A DNA stretch of 64,000 nucleotides from an uncultured Roseobacter sp. (GCA_947488305.1 CANKZM010000003.1:310001-374000); one strand, 5' to 3'; positions 39,172 through 48,990 are shown, numbered from the stretch's first letter. Translations and numbers: made by a program. Notes: a model not told the origin generated them from the sequence alone.

Positions 39172-39752
39172 AAGAGCGCTGCGCCCATGGCGATCTTCTT
39201 GATCTCGGTGCACTTCATCGCGCTTACTTCAAGATCGCCCTTGGCCATGTGCCTCGCGGGACAACAATACAGATGCGGGGACACGTACGCGTCAGGTGGG
39301 AGCCCGTCGCGGTTTTTTCTGGATTTTTGCGCGCAGGTTCCTTCGAACCAATGACCCCATAGCGGAGGGATTCCACTTCGGCGTTACGGTATTGATTTAC
39401 GGTGCTGTACTGGCAGCGCTCATCGCAGGACTGCGGCACGATCTATACTCTTCGGGCGATCGTCCAAGCTTTGCCATCTATCCCAACTGCGTACATGTGG
39501 GACATCGGGCCCTAACCGGCACTCGATTATTGGACGGCCTCGGCTCTTGCCCGCATCGTCAATCCATCAGCGGCGGCACCTGATGCACCACCTACTTAAC
39601 GCTCCCTAATTTCCGGGCACTTTCTGTCCCTTCGTGGAGTGCAGATTTCTACTTATTAGGCCAAGATAGCCTACCTATAAGTGTATTGACTTATGCTTCT
39701 AAATTATAGCAAAACGGGCCGATTAATGTTTGGTTAATTTTTGGGGATATTC
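39172..39752. other. 581-base region without a convincing gene
   Basis: A perfect 9-base inverted repeat, GGCGATCTT (39189-39197) and AAGATCGCC (39231-39239), starts this gap. A plus-strand open frame of 95 codons (39296-39583) contains one hydrophobic stretch (FGVTVLIYGAVLAALIAGL). It has no recognised family and its second half reads like random sequence. It may be a decayed gene or chance. The last 130 bases are AT-rich and hold the leader of the CTERM gene, including TTGACT near 39687. Confidence 0.4.
39723..39737. promoter_or_regulatory. CtrA-box match before the CTERM gene
   Basis: TTAA-TGTTTGG-TTAA fits the CtrA consensus TTAA-N7-TTAA exactly. It lies 16 bases before the ATG at 39753, inside an AT-rich leader, so a chance match is more likely here than elsewhere. 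Confidence 0.4.
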
Positions 39753-40430
39753 ATGCGAAAATTAATGATTGGCGCGATTTTCGGCCTGGCGGCAACCGGC
39801 GCAAACGCCTCGGTACTTGACTTTGAATCGTTTTCAGCGGGCACCGTTATCAACGCTTTCAGCGTTGACGGCATCACGGGGTCCGTTGCGGCAGTTGGCG
39901 GCTCGAACCAGGCGATGGTGTTCGATACGGACAATCCAACGGGCAACGACGACGACCTTGCGGCGCCTTTCTTCGACTCGTTCACGGGTCCGGCACCTGC
40001 CGGGGGCACGCCTGCGGTAGGCGCTGGCGAACTCAATCCGGGCAAAGTCTTGATCATTTCCGGGGATGGCGATGCGGGCGACCCCGATGACAACGCCGGG
40101 GGGGGAACAATCACCTTTACATTTGACCAAGCCGTGACGTTCAACGGGTTCGACGTCTTTGATGACGTGAGCAACTTTTTGGTGTCTGCCAATGGCGGCG
40201 CCTTCACGCTTGCGGCAATCAACATGGATTACGACAATCAGTTTACGTCCGTGACCGGCATTGGGTGGGAAGGCGTCACATCGCTCGTCTTTGATTTCGG
40301 CCAAGCCTCGGGCGCGATCGATTCGATTGACTTTTCGATCCCGACACAAGTACCCGTCCCTGCATCGCTGCCTTTACTGGCCTTTGGTCTGGGCGCATTC
40401 GGATACATCGCGCGTCGCCGCCGGAACTGA
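39753..40430 (+). CDS. VPLPA-type CTERM sorting-domain protein
   Basis: The 225-residue protein has a signal peptide (MRKLMIGAIFGLAATGANAS) and a beta-rich, Asp/Gly-rich secreted domain. Its C-terminal sorting signal is VPVPASLPLLAFGLGAFGY followed by an Arg cluster. This is the tripartite signal cut by an exosortase and leads to surface attachment or release. VPVPA is a variant of the Rhodobacterales VPLPA form. No exosortase gene is in the window. I use ATG at 39753; a TTG at 39741 is less likely. The gene is flanked by a CtrA-box match before and a strong terminator after. Confidence 0.85.
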   Translation: MRKLMIGAIFGLAATGANASVLDFESFSAGTVINAFSVDGITGSVAAVGGSNQAMVFDTDNPTGNDDDLAAPFFDSFTGPAPAGGTPAVGAGELNPGKVLIISGDGDAGDPDDNAGGGTITFTFDQAVTFNGFDVFDDVSNFLVSANGGAFTLAAINMDYDNQFTSVTGIGWEGVTSLVFDFGQASGAIDSIDFSIPTQVPVPASLPLLAFGLGAFGYIARRRRN

Positions 40431-40456
40431 TCCGAAGAAATTCTCTAAGCTACAAA

Positions 40457-40487
40457 ACGGCATCGCTGAGCGGTGCTGTTTTTTTTT
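40457..40487 (+). terminator. Rho-independent terminator of the CTERM gene
   Basis: ACGGCATCGC (40457-40466) pairs, with two G-T wobbles, with GCGGTGCTGT (40470-40479) around TGA and leads into a run of nine Ts. It lies 27 bases after the stop. Confidence 0.85.
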
Positions 40488-40633
40488 GGTGCCGACGCAT
40501 CGACTGCCAAAACAACATCAATACATCCAGCTAAACCCGTTGGCACAGAAATTGGTTCTAGTTCATCGTGCTGAGCTGAGCTGCTACGGCTTACCAAACC
40601 GGTCCGTCAGAACCTTCGCATTTTAACACCCTG

Positions 40634-41260
40634 TCAGTAGAGGCGTCCGCTCTCGTTGTACGCCATGCGCGTCTCGATATCTTCAAGCGGCATCTCCATA
40701 TCTCCATGGTCCTTGAGCGCCTGCGCGTAACTCGGCAGCCCCTCGATCGACCCCCATTTCTCTGGCTGCCACATCGCGGAACGGATCATCGATTTTCCAC
40801 AGTGGAAAAAGGCTTCCTCAACGCGAACCACAAGGACGAGACCGGGCCTGTGACCGTTCATCACTGTCATGTCCAACAAGGCGTCATCACATGCGATCTC
40901 GGCATGGCCATTGATCCGAAGCACTTCTTTTCGCTTCGGCACAACCAGCATCATCCCAACATTTGGATGTTGCAGAACATTTCGAAACGTATCCGCGCGT
41001 TGATTGCCGATCCGATCCGGAATAGCCAGCGTCTTTCGATCAAGTACTTTGATGAACCCGGCTGGATCGCCTTTGGGGGAGACGTCAAGGTTGCCCTGCG
41101 CGTCACCGCTGGCGATTGAGACAAATGTCGTGCGTTCGATCCATGCGCGACAATGATCGTCGACATGGTCGATGATCTTGTTAACCTGGCTGGGGTGCAT
41201 TTCGTGGAACAAAGCCTCCAGATCCTGCAGGTTAGTCACTGGTTTCTCAATTTTGTACAT
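40634..41260 (-). CDS. Pyridoxamine 5'-phosphate oxidase family flavin-binding protein
   Basis: This 208-residue protein has the split-barrel fold of FMN-binding oxidases. The segments TTFVSIASGDAQGNLDVSPKG (near residue 55) and LAIPDRIGNQRADTFRNVL (near 92) match the MSMEG_1061-like subfamily. VGMMLVVPKRKEVLRINGHA follows. The substrate is unknown. I chose ATG at 41260 because the family begins near KIEKPV; an earlier start at 41302 adds 14 residues of no visible role. It stands between a terminator and the divergent cyclase gene. Confidence 0.85.
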   Translation of the reverse strand: MYKIEKPVTNLQDLEALFHEMHPSQVNKIIDHVDDHCRAWIERTTFVSIASGDAQGNLDVSPKGDPAGFIKVLDRKTLAIPDRIGNQRADTFRNVLQHPNVGMMLVVPKRKEVLRINGHAEIACDDALLDMTVMNGHRPGLVLVVRVEEAFFHCGKSMIRSAMWQPEKWGSIEGLPSYAQALKDHGDMEMPLEDIETRMAYNESGRLY

Positions 41261-41436
41261 GATTGCGCTCGCCTGCGAATTGCTGCTGCACCTTCCTACC
41301 ATTCACGCCGCAAATACAAAACTAAAGTGTCCCAAGCCCTTGAAAGCCCGCCATGCGATAAAGCACAGCATCGGGCCTGAACTTGTTTCAATTAGGCGCC
41401 CACCTTACGCTGTCTTTCACCAATGGGGTACTGACG

Positions 41437-42606
41437 ATGGTGGACACGGCAAAAGTCGCCGAATTTCGGGAATGGCTGGTCAACGGCGCACAACCCGCCG
41501 AAAGCGTCCACACGCTTGTTTCAGATTGTGCTCGGCGCCTGATCGACCTTGGTGTGCAAATCGATGCCTTCGTCGTCAACGGCTTTTTCATTCATCCCAG
41601 ACTGCCGGGTATTCGGATCAGCTGGACACCGGAACGCGGGATCGTGCAGCGCGACTTTCACCGAAACTACATTCATAGCCAGGAATTTAATGCGACGCCT
41701 CTCCCTCTCATGGTGAAAGACAAAAGAACGCTGGTCTATCGCTTTGACGGAACGGATGAGGATACGACATCTACGTACAAAACAGTCTTTCCGGAGATGG
41801 GATACACGGGCCTTGTACTGTTGCCTTTGCTCAACTCGGATGGCACGGTCACGGGTTGCCTGGAGCTTGCAACACGACGGTCGGGAGGGTTCACCGAAAC
41901 GGATATCGACGTTTTTCGCGTTGCCCAAGGTCCGTTTGCGAGATTGAACGAATACTACACAGAGCGTTTCAACAAACGGATCACGCTCGCGACGTATCTC
42001 GGCCGTCGTACCAGCCGCAAAATACTGGATGGCAAGATCGCGCTAGGCGACGGCGACCGAATATCAGCGGTGATCCTGTTTGCGGATTTATGCGGCTTCG
42101 TCAGCTTGTCCGACACTGCGGCGTCCGAACATGTCTTGCGGGTACTGAACCAATTCTTTGCAGCCATCGGCGACGCTGTAGAAGAACACGATGGGGAAAT
42201 TCTCAAGTTCATCGGGGATGCCGTATTGGTTCTTTTCGAGACCGACGCATCGCAGCAGTCGCAACGCGACGCTGCTGAACGTGCCCTGGCCTGTGTCCAG
42301 CAGGCCCGTTTGCGGTTGGCAACCGATCCACAAAGCGCGGATGTTATATTTCGCGCCGCATTCCATTTGGGGGAAGTCTTTTTTGGCAATGTCGGAACGG
42401 GCGAGCGGCTCGACTTCACCGTCATCGGCCCTGCCGTCAACCTCGCGGCTCGCATGCTTGAAGGTGCATCACGGCTTGGGGCAAACGACGTCTGCTCCCG
42501 CGCGTTTATGGAGAGTACTGAAGGTGTGTCCGGAAAAAGCGTCAATTGCACCTTCAAAGGTGTTGATGGTGAAACCGAAGTCTTTGTGCTTGATCGTCTG
42601 GCGTGA
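41437..42606 (+). CDS. Class III adenylate/guanylate cyclase with GAF-like domain
   Basis: The 389-residue protein has an N-terminal GAF-like sensor part (residues 1-180, ending GFTETDIDVFRVAQGPFARL) and a C-terminal class III cyclase domain. The first metal Asp lies in ILFADLCGF. The second metal Asp and substrate Lys lie in ILKFIGDAVLVLF. The transition-state Asn and Arg lie in GPAVNLAARM. All catalytic residues seem present, so it should make cAMP or cGMP. There is no membrane segment. ATG at 41437 is preferred; an earlier start at 41383 lacks a ribosome site. radA follows at 47 bases. Confidence 0.9.
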   Translation: MVDTAKVAEFREWLVNGAQPAESVHTLVSDCARRLIDLGVQIDAFVVNGFFIHPRLPGIRISWTPERGIVQRDFHRNYIHSQEFNATPLPLMVKDKRTLVYRFDGTDEDTTSTYKTVFPEMGYTGLVLLPLLNSDGTVTGCLELATRRSGGFTETDIDVFRVAQGPFARLNEYYTERFNKRITLATYLGRRTSRKILDGKIALGDGDRISAVILFADLCGFVSLSDTAASEHVLRVLNQFFAAIGDAVEEHDGEILKFIGDAVLVLFETDASQQSQRDAAERALACVQQARLRLATDPQSADVIFRAAFHLGEVFFGNVGTGERLDFTVIGPAVNLAARMLEGASRLGANDVCSRAFMESTEGVSGKSVNCTFKGVDGETEVFVLDRLA

Positions 42607-42653
42607 AACGTAATCCCGTTTGACGCGGGCCCAGCACTGGGCCATTTAAGGGC

Positions 42654-44015
42654 ATGGCAAAATCTCCCTCATTCTCTTGTTCGGCCTGCGGCAATGTCAC
42701 GACAAAATGGGCCGGGCGCTGTGAGGCCTGCGGTGAATGGAACAAGATTTCCGAAGATGCCGGAATTTCCACCGGACCGGCAAAATCGCTAGGCGGAAAG
42801 CGCGGCAGCAAGGTTCAGCTGACGGACCTGTCTACAGAAGAGTCGCCACCGCCCCGCACACGCTGCGGTATTGAGGAACTAGACCGAACTTTGGGGGGCG
42901 GTCTCGTCGCCGCCTCAGCGACTTTGGTGGGCGGCGACCCGGGGATCGGAAAATCCACATTGCTGTTGCAAGCTGCTGCACAATTCGCGCGCTCGGGTCT
43001 TAAAACAATCTATGTCTCGGGTGAAGAAGCCTCCGCGCAGGTGCGAATGCGCGCGCAGCGCCTCGGGCTGGCAGATGCACCGGTACAGCTTGCAGCCGAA
43101 ACGAACCTCCGCGACATTCTCACCACACTCGAAACCGAGCGGCCTCAGCTCGCGATCATTGATTCGATCCAGACAATGTGGGCCGACAATGTGGAATCAG
43201 CACCAGGGTCCGTCAGTCAGGTGCGGGCCGCAGCACATGAACTGACCACTTTTGCCAAACGCAAGGGGATCAGCGTGGTGCTTGTGGGCCATGTGACCAA
43301 GGACGGTCAGATCGCTGGCCCCCGCGTGGTCGAGCATATGGTTGATACAGTGCTCTATTTTGAAGGCGAACGCGGGCACCAGTTCCGCATTCTGCGCGCG
43401 GTCAAGAACAGGTTTGGCCCGGCGGATGAAATCGGTGTCTTCGAAATGACGGGCCGCGGGCTGGCCGAAGTCTCTAACCCCTCTGCCCTTTTTCTCAGCG
43501 AACGCGGCACGCCGTCTCCGGGCTCTGTGGTCTTTGCCGGCGTTGAAGGAACGCGGCCTGTTCTTGTAGAATTTCAAGCACTTGTCGCCCCTTCGCCTCA
43601 TGCTCAGGCACGACGCACCGTGGTTGGTTGGGACGGCGGCAGGCTGGCGATGATTCTGGCCGTGTTAGAGGCGCGCTGCGGCATTCCGTTCGCGGGTCTC
43701 GACGTTTACCTGAACGTGGCGGGGGGAATGAAGATTTCTGAACCAGCCGCTGATCTGGCAGTCGCCGCAGCGCTCTTGAGCGCCAGAGAAGACGCAGCCC
43801 TGCCTGCGGACACTGTCGTTTTTGGCGAAATCAGCCTCTCAGGTGCGCTGCGCCCCGCCAGCCAGACGGAAAACAGGTTGAAAGAGGCGCAAAAACTTGG
43901 TTTCACCAGCGCGATCGCTGCCGGGGGTGGAAAACCTGTGGGTGTTTCTGGCATATCGTTGCAAACAATGCCTGATCTGACTGGATTTGTAGGCGAAATT
44001 TTTGGCGCAGGATAA
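42654..44015 (+). CDS. radA: DNA repair protein RadA
   Basis: RadA helps process recombination intermediates and, in transformation, extends the invading single strand. The 453 residues have an N-terminal zinc finger (CSACG...CEACG), a RecA-like ATPase with Walker A GGDPGIGKST near residue 100, the RadA-specific KNRFG motif near 255, and a C-terminal Lon-protease-like domain (LDVYLNVAGGMKISEPAADLA). The gene precedes cvpA by 27 bases on the same strand. Confidence 0.95.
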   Translation: MAKSPSFSCSACGNVTTKWAGRCEACGEWNKISEDAGISTGPAKSLGGKRGSKVQLTDLSTEESPPPRTRCGIEELDRTLGGGLVAASATLVGGDPGIGKSTLLLQAAAQFARSGLKTIYVSGEEASAQVRMRAQRLGLADAPVQLAAETNLRDILTTLETERPQLAIIDSIQTMWADNVESAPGSVSQVRAAAHELTTFAKRKGISVVLVGHVTKDGQIAGPRVVEHMVDTVLYFEGERGHQFRILRAVKNRFGPADEIGVFEMTGRGLAEVSNPSALFLSERGTPSPGSVVFAGVEGTRPVLVEFQALVAPSPHAQARRTVVGWDGGRLAMILAVLEARCGIPFAGLDVYLNVAGGMKISEPAADLAVAAALLSAREDAALPADTVVFGEISLSGALRPASQTENRLKEAQKLGFTSAIAAGGGKPVGVSGISLQTMPDLTGFVGEIFGAG

Positions 44016-44042
44016 GCGCGGGACCAAGAGGCAAACGGAGCT

Positions 44043-44597
44043 ATGGAAAACTTCACAATGATCGATGGCGTCGTCGCTCTGGTGGTCGTCATCTCGGCTC
44101 TATTGGCCTATGGCCGGGGCATCGTGCGCGAGATCATGGCGATTGTCGGCTGGGTGGCCGCAGCCATCCTGGGCTTCATGTTTGCCCCGCAGGTTGAACC
44201 CTTGGTACGGGAAGTGCCGGTGGTCGGAGAATTCCTGGCAGATAGCTGTGAGCTTTCCATCATTGGTGCCTTTGCCGCTGTCTTCGCGGTTGCCCTCATC
44301 GTGGTGTCCCTGTTTACGCCGTTGTTTTCGTCTGTCGTTCAGCGGTCTGCCCTTGGGGGTATTGACCAGGGTCTGGGCTTCTTGTTCGGCGTGGCCCGCG
44401 GTGTACTTCTCGTGGCGATCGCGTTTTTCGTCTACAACACCGTCGTGACGGGCGAGAGCTACACTCTGGTTGATGACAGCCGGTCGGCGGCCGTATTCTC
44501 CCAAATGACCGATGGCATTCAGGACGCGGAACCTGAACAGGCGCTTGGCTGGATTACAAGCCAGTACGAAGCCTTGGTCAGCAACTGCGATCAGTAA
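44043..44597 (+). CDS. cvpA: CvpA family membrane protein
   Basis: The 184-residue inner-membrane protein has four hydrophobic segments (VVALVVVISALLAYGRG, IVGWVAAAILGFMFAP, IIGAFAAVFAVALIVVS, GFLFGVARGVLLVAIAFF). The family is required for colicin V production in E. coli and is often next to purF, as here. Its molecular role is unclear. Confidence 0.9.
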   Translation: MENFTMIDGVVALVVVISALLAYGRGIVREIMAIVGWVAAAILGFMFAPQVEPLVREVPVVGEFLADSCELSIIGAFAAVFAVALIVVSLFTPLFSSVVQRSALGGIDQGLGFLFGVARGVLLVAIAFFVYNTVVTGESYTLVDDSRSAAVFSQMTDGIQDAEPEQALGWITSQYEALVSNCDQ

Positions 44598-44789
44598 CAA
44601 ACACAGTCGCTGCCCTCGTTGCCCGTTTGGTTCCCTTTTCTGCACATTGGCAAGGCAATTCTATCGATGCGTGCTACCTCAGGTCATGGGTGACGCGACA
44701 AACCGCACCAAACCCTGTTTCGGTTGGTGACACCGGGGCGTCCACGTCCTAAACAGTTGGGGAACGTCCCCGGATTCGGAGCTGCCCCG

Positions 44790-46283
44790 TTGTCCAAGCT
44801 ACTGCCGCCTGCCCACCCGTTTGATTTCAGCTATCTGAACGATGGCGACAGCGACGACAAACTGAAAGAAGAATGCGGGATTTTTGGCGTTATCGGCGTA
44901 TCCGATGCATCAAACTTCGTCGCATTGGGATTGCACGCGCTGCAGCACAGAGGCCAGGAGGCAGGCGGAATCGTCAGCCATGATCCGGAACTGGGCTTTC
45001 AGTCGGCCCGGCGCTTTGGCTACGTCCGCGATAACTTCACCAGCCAAAAAGTGATGGAGACCCTGACCGGCCCCCTCGCCATCGGACATGTGCGTTACTC
45101 TACTGCTGGCTCAAAGGGGCAAACGGCGATCAGAGATGTTCAGCCGTTTTTCGGAGAATTTGCAATGGGTGGGGCCGCCATTGCGCACAATGGCAACATC
45201 ACCAATGCCAATGCCCTGCGCCGGGAATTGATTGAACGCGGCTCGATTTTTCAAAGCTCATCGGACAGTGAGTGCATCATCCACCTGATGGCCCGCAGCC
45301 TGCAACGCACGATCCCGGAGCGGATGGAAGACGCCTTGCGCCGGGTCGAAGGGGCGTTCTCAATTGTTGCGATGACACGTACCAAGTTGATCGGCGTGCG
45401 GGATCCTTTGGGTGTACGCCCGCTGGTGCTGGGCAAGATTGGCGATGGCTGGGCACTTTCGTCGGAAACCTGTGCACTCGATATCATCGGTGCCGAATTC
45501 GTGCGCGAGATCGAGCCCGGTGAAATGGTGGTCATAAATGCCGATGGCGTTGAGAGCCGTTTCCCGTTTCGTCCGCAAAAGTCCCGCTTCTGCATCTTCG
45601 AGCATGTCTATTTCTCTCGCCCGGACAGCATTTTGGGCGGCCGATCCGTTTACGAAACCCGAGAAGCCATCGGGCGGGAACTGGCGAAGGAAAGCCCGGT
45701 TGAGGCGGATCTAGTCTGCCCCGTCCCCGACAGCGGCACGCCTGCAGCCATCGGGTATTCGCTCGAGTCTGGCATTCCTTACGCGATGGGCATTATTCGC
45801 AACCAGTACATGGGTCGGACATTCATTGAGCCGACAGAGCAAATCCGCAACATGGGTGTTCGGCTGAAGCTCAACGTGAACCGTGCCCTGATCCAGGGCA
45901 AACGCGTGATTTTGGTTGACGATTCCGTGGTGCGGGGGACAACCAGCCGCAAGATCAAGGAAATGATCCTTGATGCAGGTGCTGCCGAAGTCCATTTCCG
46001 GATCGCTTCGCCGCCAACGGCGTGGCCTTGTTTTTATGGTGTGGACACACCGCAACGCGAAAAGCTTCTGGCCGCGACAATGTCCGAAGAGGAAATGCGA
46101 GAGCATTTGCAGGTCGATAGCCTCAAGTTCATTTCACTGGACGGGCTCTACCGCGCGGTCGGCGAAGCAAGAGGCCGCGACGCAAACCAACCGCAATACT
46201 GCGACGCCTGTTTCTCGGGGGAATATCCGGTAGAACCAGCGGATCAAATTGAAGATGGGTTTCAGATGAAGGCGGCGGAGTAG
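44790..46283 (+). CDS. purF: Amidophosphoribosyltransferase
   Basis: PurF makes phosphoribosylamine from PRPP and glutamine, the first committed purine step. The catalytic cysteine lies in KEECGIFGV, so the preceding leader is presumably removed. HRGQEAGGI, SDSECIIHL and the PRPP motif VILVDDSVVRGTTS follow. Start choice: a TTG at 44790 has CGGAG eight bases before; the open frame goes back to a TTG at 44724, which would add a leader unlike the family. A short GGGGA-ACG-TCCCC repeat lies at 44759-44771. Confidence 0.93.
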   Translation: MSKLLPPAHPFDFSYLNDGDSDDKLKEECGIFGVIGVSDASNFVALGLHALQHRGQEAGGIVSHDPELGFQSARRFGYVRDNFTSQKVMETLTGPLAIGHVRYSTAGSKGQTAIRDVQPFFGEFAMGGAAIAHNGNITNANALRRELIERGSIFQSSSDSECIIHLMARSLQRTIPERMEDALRRVEGAFSIVAMTRTKLIGVRDPLGVRPLVLGKIGDGWALSSETCALDIIGAEFVREIEPGEMVVINADGVESRFPFRPQKSRFCIFEHVYFSRPDSILGGRSVYETREAIGRELAKESPVEADLVCPVPDSGTPAAIGYSLESGIPYAMGIIRNQYMGRTFIEPTEQIRNMGVRLKLNVNRALIQGKRVILVDDSVVRGTTSRKIKEMILDAGAAEVHFRIASPPTAWPCFYGVDTPQREKLLAATMSEEEMREHLQVDSLKFISLDGLYRAVGEARGRDANQPQYCDACFSGEYPVEPADQIEDGFQMKAAE

Positions 46284-46286
46284 TCG

Positions 46287-46727
46287 ATGCAGACCAGCGC
46301 CCACCCCTCTGACGGCGCGGCACCACCTCTGCAGAACCCCAATCTGAAATCCTGCGTGAACCACTGGCCCGATGATGCGCGCCGTTGCTTTCAAACCATC
46401 CGTGGCATCGTCTACGAGGTCTCTGCCCGCGCCGATGTTGGCCCCCTAATCGAAACGCTGAAATGGGGACAACCTTCATGGCTTCCCGAACGAAAGCGGA
46501 CCGGGACCACGCTAAGGTGTTTCTGGAGCCCGCAGCGCCCGGAGCGGATCAGTCTTTTCGTCCCTTGCAGCACCACCCTTATCGAGACGATGAAAACGCT
46601 CTACCCCAAGACATTTGAATATGAGGGCAAACGCGGCTTGCACATGTCCCTTACCGAGGACTTGCCGCATGATGCAATCGATCACTGCGCCTTTCTGACG
46701 CTGACCTACCATCGCAAGTCCGCTTGA
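46287..46727 (+). CDS. DUF1801 domain protein
   Basis: The 146-residue cytoplasmic protein matches the DUF1801 (YdhG-like) fold, with segments TIRGIVYEVSARADVG, ETLKWGQPSWLP and LRCFWSPQRPERISLFVPC. The function of the family is unknown. It starts three bases after the purF stop and precedes the SDR gene by 31 bases, so it is probably in the same transcript. Confidence 0.8.
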   Translation: MQTSAHPSDGAAPPLQNPNLKSCVNHWPDDARRCFQTIRGIVYEVSARADVGPLIETLKWGQPSWLPERKRTGTTLRCFWSPQRPERISLFVPCSTTLIETMKTLYPKTFEYEGKRGLHMSLTEDLPHDAIDHCAFLTLTYHRKSA

Positions 46728-46758
46728 CGGCACAGCCAAAGCGCTGCATCACGCGGCC

Positions 46759-47412
46759 ATGACACAAACAGCACTTATCACAGGCGCCTCCCGCGGGCTT
46801 GGCGCGGCCTTGGCCGAAGCCCTTGCGCCGACGCACCACATCATTGCCGTGGCAAAAACCACCGGCGCGCTTGAAGAACTGGATGACCGCATAAAGGCAA
46901 AGGGTGGCAGTGCAACGCTCGCACCAATGGACATCACCAACGCGGATGCCATGGCGACGCTTTGCAGGGGAATATTTGACCGTTGGGGCAAGCTTGACCT
47001 CTGGCTACACACGTCGGTTCATGCGGCCCCGCTCACCCCGGCAAACCACATCGATACCAAGGATATGGCCAAATCTATCGCTGGGAACATTACGGCGACA
47101 TCGACCTTGATCACCTATGTGGCACCGCTTTTGGGGTCCGAAGGTCAGGCGGTGTTCTTTGATGATCCGCGCGCAGGTGAGAAGTTCTTTGGCAGCTATG
47201 GAGCCACCAAGGCAGCCCAGATCGCATTGGCGCGCAGTTGGCAGGCAGAATCTGCCAGCAATGGCCCAAAGGTGCACATTTTGACGCCGCCCTCTATGCC
47301 GACCGCGACGCGTGCGCGGTTCTATCCCGGCGAAAATCGGGATGGGTTGACGTCACCGCAAGACGCCGCCGCAGCACTTCTGTCACAACTCCAGGTATTT
47401 CAACCGGAATAA
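46759..47412 (+). CDS. Short-chain dehydrogenase/reductase family protein
   Basis: The 217-residue protein has a Rossmann fold with the NAD(P) motif TGASRGLGAAL near residue 8 and the active-site Tyr-Lys in SYGATKAAQIAL near 152. The usual catalytic Ser position near VFFDDPRAG looks replaced by Asp, so ordinary redox activity is uncertain. The substrate is unknown. It lies between the DUF1801 gene and surE on the same strand. Confidence 0.85.
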   Translation: MTQTALITGASRGLGAALAEALAPTHHIIAVAKTTGALEELDDRIKAKGGSATLAPMDITNADAMATLCRGIFDRWGKLDLWLHTSVHAAPLTPANHIDTKDMAKSIAGNITATSTLITYVAPLLGSEGQAVFFDDPRAGEKFFGSYGATKAAQIALARSWQAESASNGPKVHILTPPSMPTATRARFYPGENRDGLTSPQDAAAALLSQLQVFQPE

Positions 47413-47481
47413 GCAGCGCATTTCCCGCTGTCTCTTGCTGCTCGCAAGGCCCTCGCCTATCAAGGCGCAAAGGGACAAATC

Positions 47482-48267
47482 ATGCGCATTCTCATCACAA
47501 ATGACGACGGTATCAATGCACCGGGGCTCAAGGTTCTGAAGGCAATTGCCGAGGAACTGGCCGGTGAAGAGGGTGAAGTATGGACCGTTGCGCCCGCCTT
47601 TGAGCAATCCGGCGTCGGCCACTGCATCAGCTATACGCACCCCATGATGGTCGTCCAGATGGGTGAGCGCAGTTATGCGGCGGAAGGCTCACCCGCCGAC
47701 TGCGTTCTGGCAGGGCTGCATGACGTGATGAAAGACAGCCCGCCTGATCTGGTCCTTTCCGGTGTGAATCGGGGCAATAACTCGGCGGAAAATACACTTT
47801 ATTCCGGCACCATCGGCGGCGCAATGGAGGCCGCTTTGCAGGGGCTTCCGGCAATTGCGTTATCGCAATACTATGGTCCTGCGAACGTTGATCTGGACGA
47901 CCCTTTTGAAGCCTCCGCCCAACATGGCGTCGAGGTCGTCCGCCGCATTCTGGCACATACGCCGGATGAGAAAGGCGGCTACAGGCTGTTTTACAACGTC
48001 AACTTCCCCCCTGTAGCTGCCGCGAATGTAAAAGGGACGCGTCTTGCGACCCAAGGGTTTCGCGAAGGTTTGGGTTTTTCGACCGAGCCCCACCAGGCAC
48101 CTTCGGGACGGCGTTTCCTCTGGATCAAAGGGGGCGACCAACGCCGCCCAACGGCAGAAGGGTCAGACGCTCAATTGAACCTTCAGGGCTACATTTCAGT
48201 GACCCCCATGCGCGCGGATCTAACAGCTCATGACATGTTTGATCCCTTGTCAGGCATCAACACATGA
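47482..48267 (+). CDS. surE: 5'/3'-nucleotidase SurE
   Basis: SurE is a metal-dependent nucleotidase linked to stationary-phase survival. The 261-residue protein starts with the metal motif [15 protein letters not shown]. The [25 protein letters not shown] segment near residue 92 is diagnostic. Its stop overlaps the pcm start, the usual surE-pcm pair. Confidence 0.95.
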   Translation: MRILITNDDGINAPGLKVLKAIAEELAGEEGEVWTVAPAFEQSGVGHCISYTHPMMVVQMGERSYAAEGSPADCVLAGLHDVMKDSPPDLVLSGVNRGNNSAENTLYSGTIGGAMEAALQGLPAIALSQYYGPANVDLDDPFEASAQHGVEVVRRILAHTPDEKGGYRLFYNVNFPPVAAANVKGTRLATQGFREGLGFSTEPHQAPSGRRFLWIKGGDQRRPTAEGSDAQLNLQGYISVTPMRADLTAHDMFDPLSGINT

Positions 48268-48917
48268 TGGCAGAGATTTCAGAGGCGGAACGCAAGATGC
48301 AGTTCCTCTATGCCCTGCGATCAAAGGGCGTCACCGACAAAAACGTACTGCAGGCGATGGAGACCATTGATCGGGGCCCCTTTATCAAGGGCATATTTGC
48401 CGAACGCGCCTACGAAGATATGCCCCTGCCAATTGCGTGTGGGCAGACCATCAGCCAGCCCTCAGTTGTTGGCCTCATGACACAAGCCCTGAAACTCTCT
48501 CATCGGGACAAGGTGCTGGAGGTTGGCACCGGTTCCGGCTATCAGGCTGCAATTCTCAGCCGCCTTGCGCGCAGGGTCTATACGGTCGACCGCCACAGCC
48601 GCCTTGTCCGCGAAGCGCGTGCACTTTTTGACACGATGAAACTGACAAATATCACGGCGATTACCGGAGATGGCAGCTTCGGCTTGCCAGATCAGGCCCC
48701 TTTTGACCGTATCATCGTCACTGCCGCCGCAGAGGACCCGCCCGGTACACTGATTGATCAGTTGAAAGTCGGTGGCATCATGGTCGTTCCAGTGGGCCAG
48801 TCGAACGCCGTGCAGCATCTGATTGTAGCGCGCAAGACCGAAGACGGTCTTGAATACGATGAATTGCGCCAAGTTCGCTTTGTTCCTTTGCTGGAAGGCT
48901 TGGGAAAGGACACATAA
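48264..48917 (+). CDS. pcm: Protein-L-isoaspartate O-methyltransferase
   Basis: Pcm repairs isoaspartyl residues in aged proteins by SAM-dependent methylation. The 217-residue protein has [12 protein letters not shown] near residue 72, the SAM motif [15 protein letters not shown] near 88, and [13 protein letters not shown]. It is translationally coupled to surE and followed, after 73 bases, by an NlpD-like lipoprotein; surE-pcm-nlpD is a classic order. Confidence 0.95.
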   Translation: MMAEISEAERKMQFLYALRSKGVTDKNVLQAMETIDRGPFIKGIFAERAYEDMPLPIACGQTISQPSVVGLMTQALKLSHRDKVLEVGTGSGYQAAILSRLARRVYTVDRHSRLVREARALFDTMKLTNITAITGDGSFGLPDQAPFDRIIVTAAAEDPPGTLIDQLKVGGIMVVPVGQSNAVQHLIVARKTEDGLEYDELRQVRFVPLLEGLGKDT

Positions 48918-48990
48918 CCTGCTATATTGCGCTTCAATAAGCGTCTGACAAACAGGCGCAGGCTCAAAGAGCAACGTTGAGGACACGCAG

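Noticed and set aside
39296-39583. 95-codon plus-strand frame as a gene
   Set aside because: One hydrophobic stretch only, no family, weak start and random-looking second half.
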